Positions 6,484 through 9,099 of a stretch of 9,099 bases of DNA are shown piece by piece. The notes beneath the pieces were generated by a model. That model worked only from the letters and a program-made list of their open reading frames with translations. It was not told the DNA's origin and did no database searches. Origin of the DNA: an uncultured Cellvibrio sp. (GTDB lineage Bacteria; Pseudomonadota; Gammaproteobacteria; Pseudomonadales; Cellvibrionaceae); assembly GCA_946482345.1 (NCBI GenBank), contig CAMLRJ010000102.1, forward strand, positions 1 to 9,099, read 5' to 3'. The position numbers and the translations under genes were made by a program. Position 1 is the first letter of the stretch; the number at the start of each line of letters is the position of its first letter.

Positions 6484-7088
6484 TCAATATGCTCACCAAT
6501 GCTGGCCTTGCAGCGGCAGAAAAATGCATTAATAAAGCCTTGCAATATGATCCGGCCACACAAAATGCGCTGTCAGTTTGTGAGGGTAAGATTCTCTCTT
6601 TGCACATCACTGCGCCAACAACCACTATTAGCGTGTTAATTCAGGAAAAATCCATTCGCCTGATGAGCCAATGGAATGGAGAAGTCGATACCCAACTTTC
6701 CGGCTCGCTCATCGCGCTTGCACAAATCTCACAAACGCCCGTGCACAATTTAAAGGATTCCGGTGTAACAGTAATGGGGGATTTGCAATTTCTGGCGCAG
6801 CTGCAAAAAATTCTGCAGCAGCTGGATATAGATTGGGAAGAAATGCTCACGCAAATTTTTGGTGATTTAATCGGCCATCAAATGGCGCAAATGCTACGCA
6901 GCAAAATAAACTGGACCAAAACTCGCACACAAACCGCCCAACGTTTAGCTTCGGAATTTGTCACCGAAGAATTACAAGCCATCCCTTCCAAAATTGAATT
7001 GGAAAATTTCTATCAACAAGTCGATGAATTAAGTTTGGCTGTTGATCGATTGAGTGCAAAAATCAATTTGCTTATGACACCATCATAA
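6480..7088 (+). CDS. ubiJ: Ubiquinone biosynthesis accessory factor UbiJ (SCP2 domain)
   Basis: UbiJ is a non-catalytic lipid-binding protein of the aerobic ubiquinone assembly complex; it works with UbiK and the hydroxylases and methylases. The 202-residue product matches the known length. The N-terminal half (about 1-115) fits an SCP2 sterol-carrier fold: GKILSLHIT, a short strand-rich region, then [10 protein letters not shown] and [18 protein letters not shown], which parallels the E. coli sequence around its GELEVQGDIQVVQNF. The C-terminal 35 residues ([20 protein letters not shown]) have heptad character and form a predicted coiled coil. The best start is TTG at 6480: AAGGGA lies eight bases upstream and TTG overlaps the ubiE stop (TTGA). 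The ATG at 6489 is possible but badly spaced from that site. Confidence 0.9.
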   Translation: MINMLTNAGLAAAEKCINKALQYDPATQNALSVCEGKILSLHITAPTTTISVLIQEKSIRLMSQWNGEVDTQLSGSLIALAQISQTPVHNLKDSGVTVMGDLQFLAQLQKILQQLDIDWEEMLTQIFGDLIGHQMAQMLRSKINWTKTRTQTAQRLASEFVTEELQAIPSKIELENFYQQVDELSLAVDRLSAKINLLMTPS

Positions 7089-7144
7089 AAAATGGCACCT
7101 GGTAAGTTGCCGATGCGGGGGTGCTCGTCAAGTTACAGGTGCCA
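7087..7144 (-). terminator. Large hairpin terminator between ubiJ and CBM2-cytochrome gene
   Basis: Arms 7093-7109 (TGGCACCTGGTAAGTTG) and 7129-7144 (CAAGTTACAGGTGCCA) pair over about 15 base pairs with one bulged G and one G-G mismatch, around a 19-base G-rich loop. On the minus strand the stem is followed by six T (7092-7087), so it can end the convergent gene at 7159. On the plus strand no T-tract follows, so efficient termination of ubiE-ubiJ is less clear. The T-tract overlaps the ubiJ stop codon. Confidence 0.75.
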
Positions 7145-7158
7145 AAGACCAACATCGA

Positions 7159-8844
7159 TTATCCTGAACGCTTGCTATTGGTTTTTTTATTCGCGTTGAG
7201 TAAAGGTGAAAACCTGAGTGAGCTGACAGACTGAATGCCGCTGAATTCTTGCAAATAACGCTCAAGCTCACGCAATCTCACGGGTAAAAAAACATCTTTC
7301 AACGCATTTGAAATAATAAATTTATTTTCTGCATCCAGAAATTCACTGACATGGGTGAAACCTGTCGAATTAGGCCATGACTCACCCGGGCCAATAGCGT
7401 TGGCTCTGGTTAATCCAAATTGAAAAGGCTCATGGCAACCCGCGCAAGTCATCGCTGTTGCACGGTTAATCACCTGCTCTGCCGTCAGTGGTGAATTAAC
7501 TTGTGCCAACTTGTCATCGAGTGCACGACGAAAATTTGTTTCTGATGCTGCGAACACAGGAATCGCATAAAAATTTTCACGTGTTAAGGGGCCACTGGCA
7601 TGGCTTTGCCCATTATTATGCTGATCGCTGTTAGTCAACGAAAAATGATCGAAATCAATCAGCAAGGAATCCAGATTCACAATAAATTCCGATTGAAATG
7701 CCAGCGCCTGTGCATCATTACGACTGGCATTAAACAAATCGGCAACCGGATTACTTTTCACTGTAACCGGTGCGATCACACTCAACCCCTGTGAATTGAT
7801 TTCCGTTTTGAATTCCTTCAGATTCCAACTGAAATCCAAAAATTGATTGGTTCTGATTTGCCCGGCAGCATAATGATCAATATCAACCACCGCAGGAATT
7901 CCTGACTCAACCAATCCTTCAAAATAAAAACGATGCAAGGCCTGCGCACGTATTTGTGAATTTTCTTCAAGGCTTAGTCCAGACCAGAAATTTGCGTAAG
8001 CCATGCAACCCGCTGCTTGCCCCGGTGTTGGATTGGGTAATTGCGCTTCGAAAATAATAAAATTGCGACCGAAAACTCCCGCTTGTTTAAGTGCATAGAC
8101 AATCCTGTATTCGCCACAATTATTAAAATTTTCTTTGTCGCGCAAATCAAATCGATTCACCAACGCAATCGGAATATAACTATTGATAAATCTCTCCGGG
8201 TCGCTTGCCTGTATGCCCTCTGCAGGACGGCATTCCAATGGAAACCCGTTCAAACTGCCTGTGCATTTATCACCGCCCACAACCAATCCCGGTGGTTCGT
8301 TTTGTGTATCCCAAAAGCGCGCAAAAATTTCACTCGCATTGGTAGGGTTTTGTAAATTCCGCTGATTAAATTGTGTAGCTAACTGATTCAATACTGCATT
8401 CAAACTGAAATCCGCAGCATCCAATGTTGCTTTGTCATGCACAAACAAACTGCGGTCTGTGATCAGTTCGATCTCAGGTTCCATAGTTGCATCAACGCAG
8501 CTGGGCAGCACAAAATCATTATTATGCTTTCCCAAAATTCCAAAGCTGGCAGTTTGCCCGGAAGCAAGGCTGCCATTCCAACTCATATTGTTAGCTTGAA
8601 TACCATTGCCTTGAATTAACATTTCAGTGCCCCAACTATTTTCAATTATTGGCGGTGCCGCAAAATTAATTTTTACCTGCCACTCAGTTACAGGTTGATC
8701 CGTATTGTTGGTGACTTGAATCGCCAGGGTATAGCCCGTATTCCATTGGCTGCTTATTTGCAGATTACATTGAACCGCTACTGCAACATTGGATAAAAAA
8801 ATAAATACCGCGATAAAAACATTAAGCAATAATTTTTCGCACAT
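7159..8844 (-). CDS. Secreted CBM2 protein with single c-type haem motif
   Basis: A 561-residue exported protein of unknown function. Residues 1-24 (MCEKLLLNVF...AVAV) form a signal peptide. Residues 25-116 are a family 2 carbohydrate-binding module with boundary Cys26 and Cys116 and tryptophans 34, 55, 71 and 89, so it should bind cellulose or xylan. The long remainder (about 125-545) contains NRFDLRDKENFNNCGEYRIVYAL (230-252), FEAQLPNPTPG (265-275), CMAYANFWSGL (280-290) and, at 467-471, CAGCH, a c-type haem attachment site in the sequence MTCAGCHEPFQFG. Cys194, Cys205, Cys243 and Cys280 may form disulfides. I know similar NRFDL/CGEYRI proteins only as uncharacterised exported proteins. By analogy with CBM2-redox proteins of C. 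japonicus, an electron-transfer role on plant polysaccharide is possible but unproven. The ATG at 8844 follows GAGGGA at good spacing; an 18-codon upstream extension is less likely. Confidence 0.85.
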   Translation of the reverse strand: MCEKLLLNVFIAVFIFLSNVAVAVQCNLQISSQWNTGYTLAIQVTNNTDQPVTEWQVKINFAAPPIIENSWGTEMLIQGNGIQANNMSWNGSLASGQTASFGILGKHNNDFVLPSCVDATMEPEIELITDRSLFVHDKATLDAADFSLNAVLNQLATQFNQRNLQNPTNASEIFARFWDTQNEPPGLVVGGDKCTGSLNGFPLECRPAEGIQASDPERFINSYIPIALVNRFDLRDKENFNNCGEYRIVYALKQAGVFGRNFIIFEAQLPNPTPGQAAGCMAYANFWSGLSLEENSQIRAQALHRFYFEGLVESGIPAVVDIDHYAAGQIRTNQFLDFSWNLKEFKTEINSQGLSVIAPVTVKSNPVADLFNASRNDAQALAFQSEFIVNLDSLLIDFDHFSLTNSDQHNNGQSHASGPLTRENFYAIPVFAASETNFRRALDDKLAQVNSPLTAEQVINRATAMTCAGCHEPFQFGLTRANAIGPGESWPNSTGFTHVSEFLDAENKFIISNALKDVFLPVRLRELERYLQEFSGIQSVSSLRFSPLLNANKKTNSKRSG

Positions 8845-8850
8845 GATGAA

Positions 8851-8856
8851 TCCCTC
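8851..8856 (-). promoter_or_regulatory. Shine-Dalgarno of the CBM2-haem gene, with GGA core
   Basis: GAGGGA on the minus strand ends six bases before the ATG at 8844. It decides the start of this gene, because the frame is open to 8898. It also contains the GGA core that CsrA/RsmA binds when it blocks ribosomes. Confidence 0.75.
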
Positions 8857-8893
8857 AAGGTTAAGACAACAAACAAACCAAAACCGGCGCCTA

Positions 8894-8904
8894 ATCATCC
8901 TGAT
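8894..8904 (-). promoter_or_regulatory. CsrA-type AGGAT hairpin in the leader of the CBM2-haem gene
   Basis: The minus strand reads ATC-AGGAT-GAT, a small hairpin with GGA in the loop, the same form as the repeats of the CsrB-like RNA at 2801-3079. It lies about 45 nt upstream of the GGA in the Shine-Dalgarno, a spacing that a CsrA dimer could bridge. The stem is only 3 bp. Transcription start is unknown, so presence in the mRNA is inferred. Confidence 0.5.
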
Positions 8905-8936
8905 GGTTTTTTAACAACAAAATGACCAGCAAAAAC

Positions 8937-8966
8937 TGAGCCTGAAATTAAATTTCGTTTGGCTCA
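8937..8966. repeat. Nested inverted repeat, terminator-like on the minus strand
   Basis: TGAGCC (8937-8942) pairs with GGCTCA (8961-8966), and inside it GAAATT (8944-8949) pairs with AATTTC (8951-8956). On the minus strand the hairpin is followed by GTTTTT, so it could end a transcript entering from the right, or be a leader hairpin of the gene at 8844. A smaller repeat CGAG-N6-CTCG lies at 8970-8983. The rest of 8845-9099 is AT-rich and shows no supported gene or clear promoter. Confidence 0.45.
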
Positions 8967-9099
8967 ATTCGAGAATGAACTCGTTTAATGAAATTTTTAT
9001 TAATCCAAAATAATGTATCGACTAAAAATTTGTCGTCGTAATTCAGATTTATGAGTGGCGGGATAAACAAAGTGATTGTTTTTATTGATTATTATTTTC

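Noticed and set aside
7087..7144. The long hairpin after ubiJ as a transposable or REP-like element
   Set aside because: Single copy in the window, no target duplication seen, and the T-tract on the minus strand fits a terminator.
9000..9098. Minus-strand frame open from the right edge to a stop at 9000-9002, followed by a terminator-like hairpin
   Set aside because: Thirty-two AT-rich codons with no recognisable motif; it could be the end of a gene beyond the window, but the sequence alone does not support it.
9051..9099. ATG on the plus strand open to the window end
   Set aside because: Only 16 codons are visible, with no Shine-Dalgarno and no recognisable family.

Overview
The window looks like chromosomal DNA of a polysaccharide-degrading gammaproteobacterium, most probably Cellvibrio or a close relative. 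The reasons are a secreted GH10 xylanase built as CBM2 - long polyserine linker - catalytic domain, a second secreted CBM2 protein that carries a c-type haem motif, a ubiE-ubiJ pair, and a CsrB/RsmZ-type regulatory RNA with a GacA-type upstream box. The genus call is inference from this architecture; no marker gene is present to prove it.

Layout. Positions 1-2722 hold a surface-polysaccharide sugar-nucleotide operon on the minus strand, in the order rfbB, rfbD, rfbC, then the start of a TviB/WbpA-type UDP-sugar dehydrogenase that runs off the left edge. The first three genes are steps 2-4 of dTDP-L-rhamnose synthesis; rfbA (step 1) is not in the visible part. Positions 2723-3338 contain no protein gene, but about 2801-3079 on the minus strand encode a roughly 280-nt RNA with 19 GGA triplets, at least seven in loops of small hairpins. 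It ends in an intrinsic terminator and has a GacA-like box about 64 bp upstream of the predicted start. This is the standout feature: a CsrA/RsmA-titrating RNA lying between the rhamnose operon and the xylanase gene.

Positions 3339-5024 (plus) encode the xylanase, which converges on a small secreted phospholipase-A2-like protein (5125-5640, minus) across a bidirectional terminator. That gene diverges from ubiE (5734-6483, plus) across a perfect 18-bp palindrome. ubiE overlaps ubiJ (6480-7088, plus), both for ubiquinone synthesis; ubiB, often the next gene, is not here. Instead a large hairpin separates ubiJ from a convergent gene (7159-8844, minus) for a secreted CBM2 protein with a single CxxCH haem site. 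The leader of that gene carries a CsrB-like AGGAT hairpin and a GGA in its Shine-Dalgarno sequence, so it may be a target of the same CsrA/RsmA protein that the RNA would sequester. The last 255 bases hold nested inverted repeats and no gene that I can support.

Together the window suggests a Gac/Csr link between lifestyle control and secreted plant-cell-wall-acting proteins. The RNA itself is well supported; the link to targets is hypothesis.
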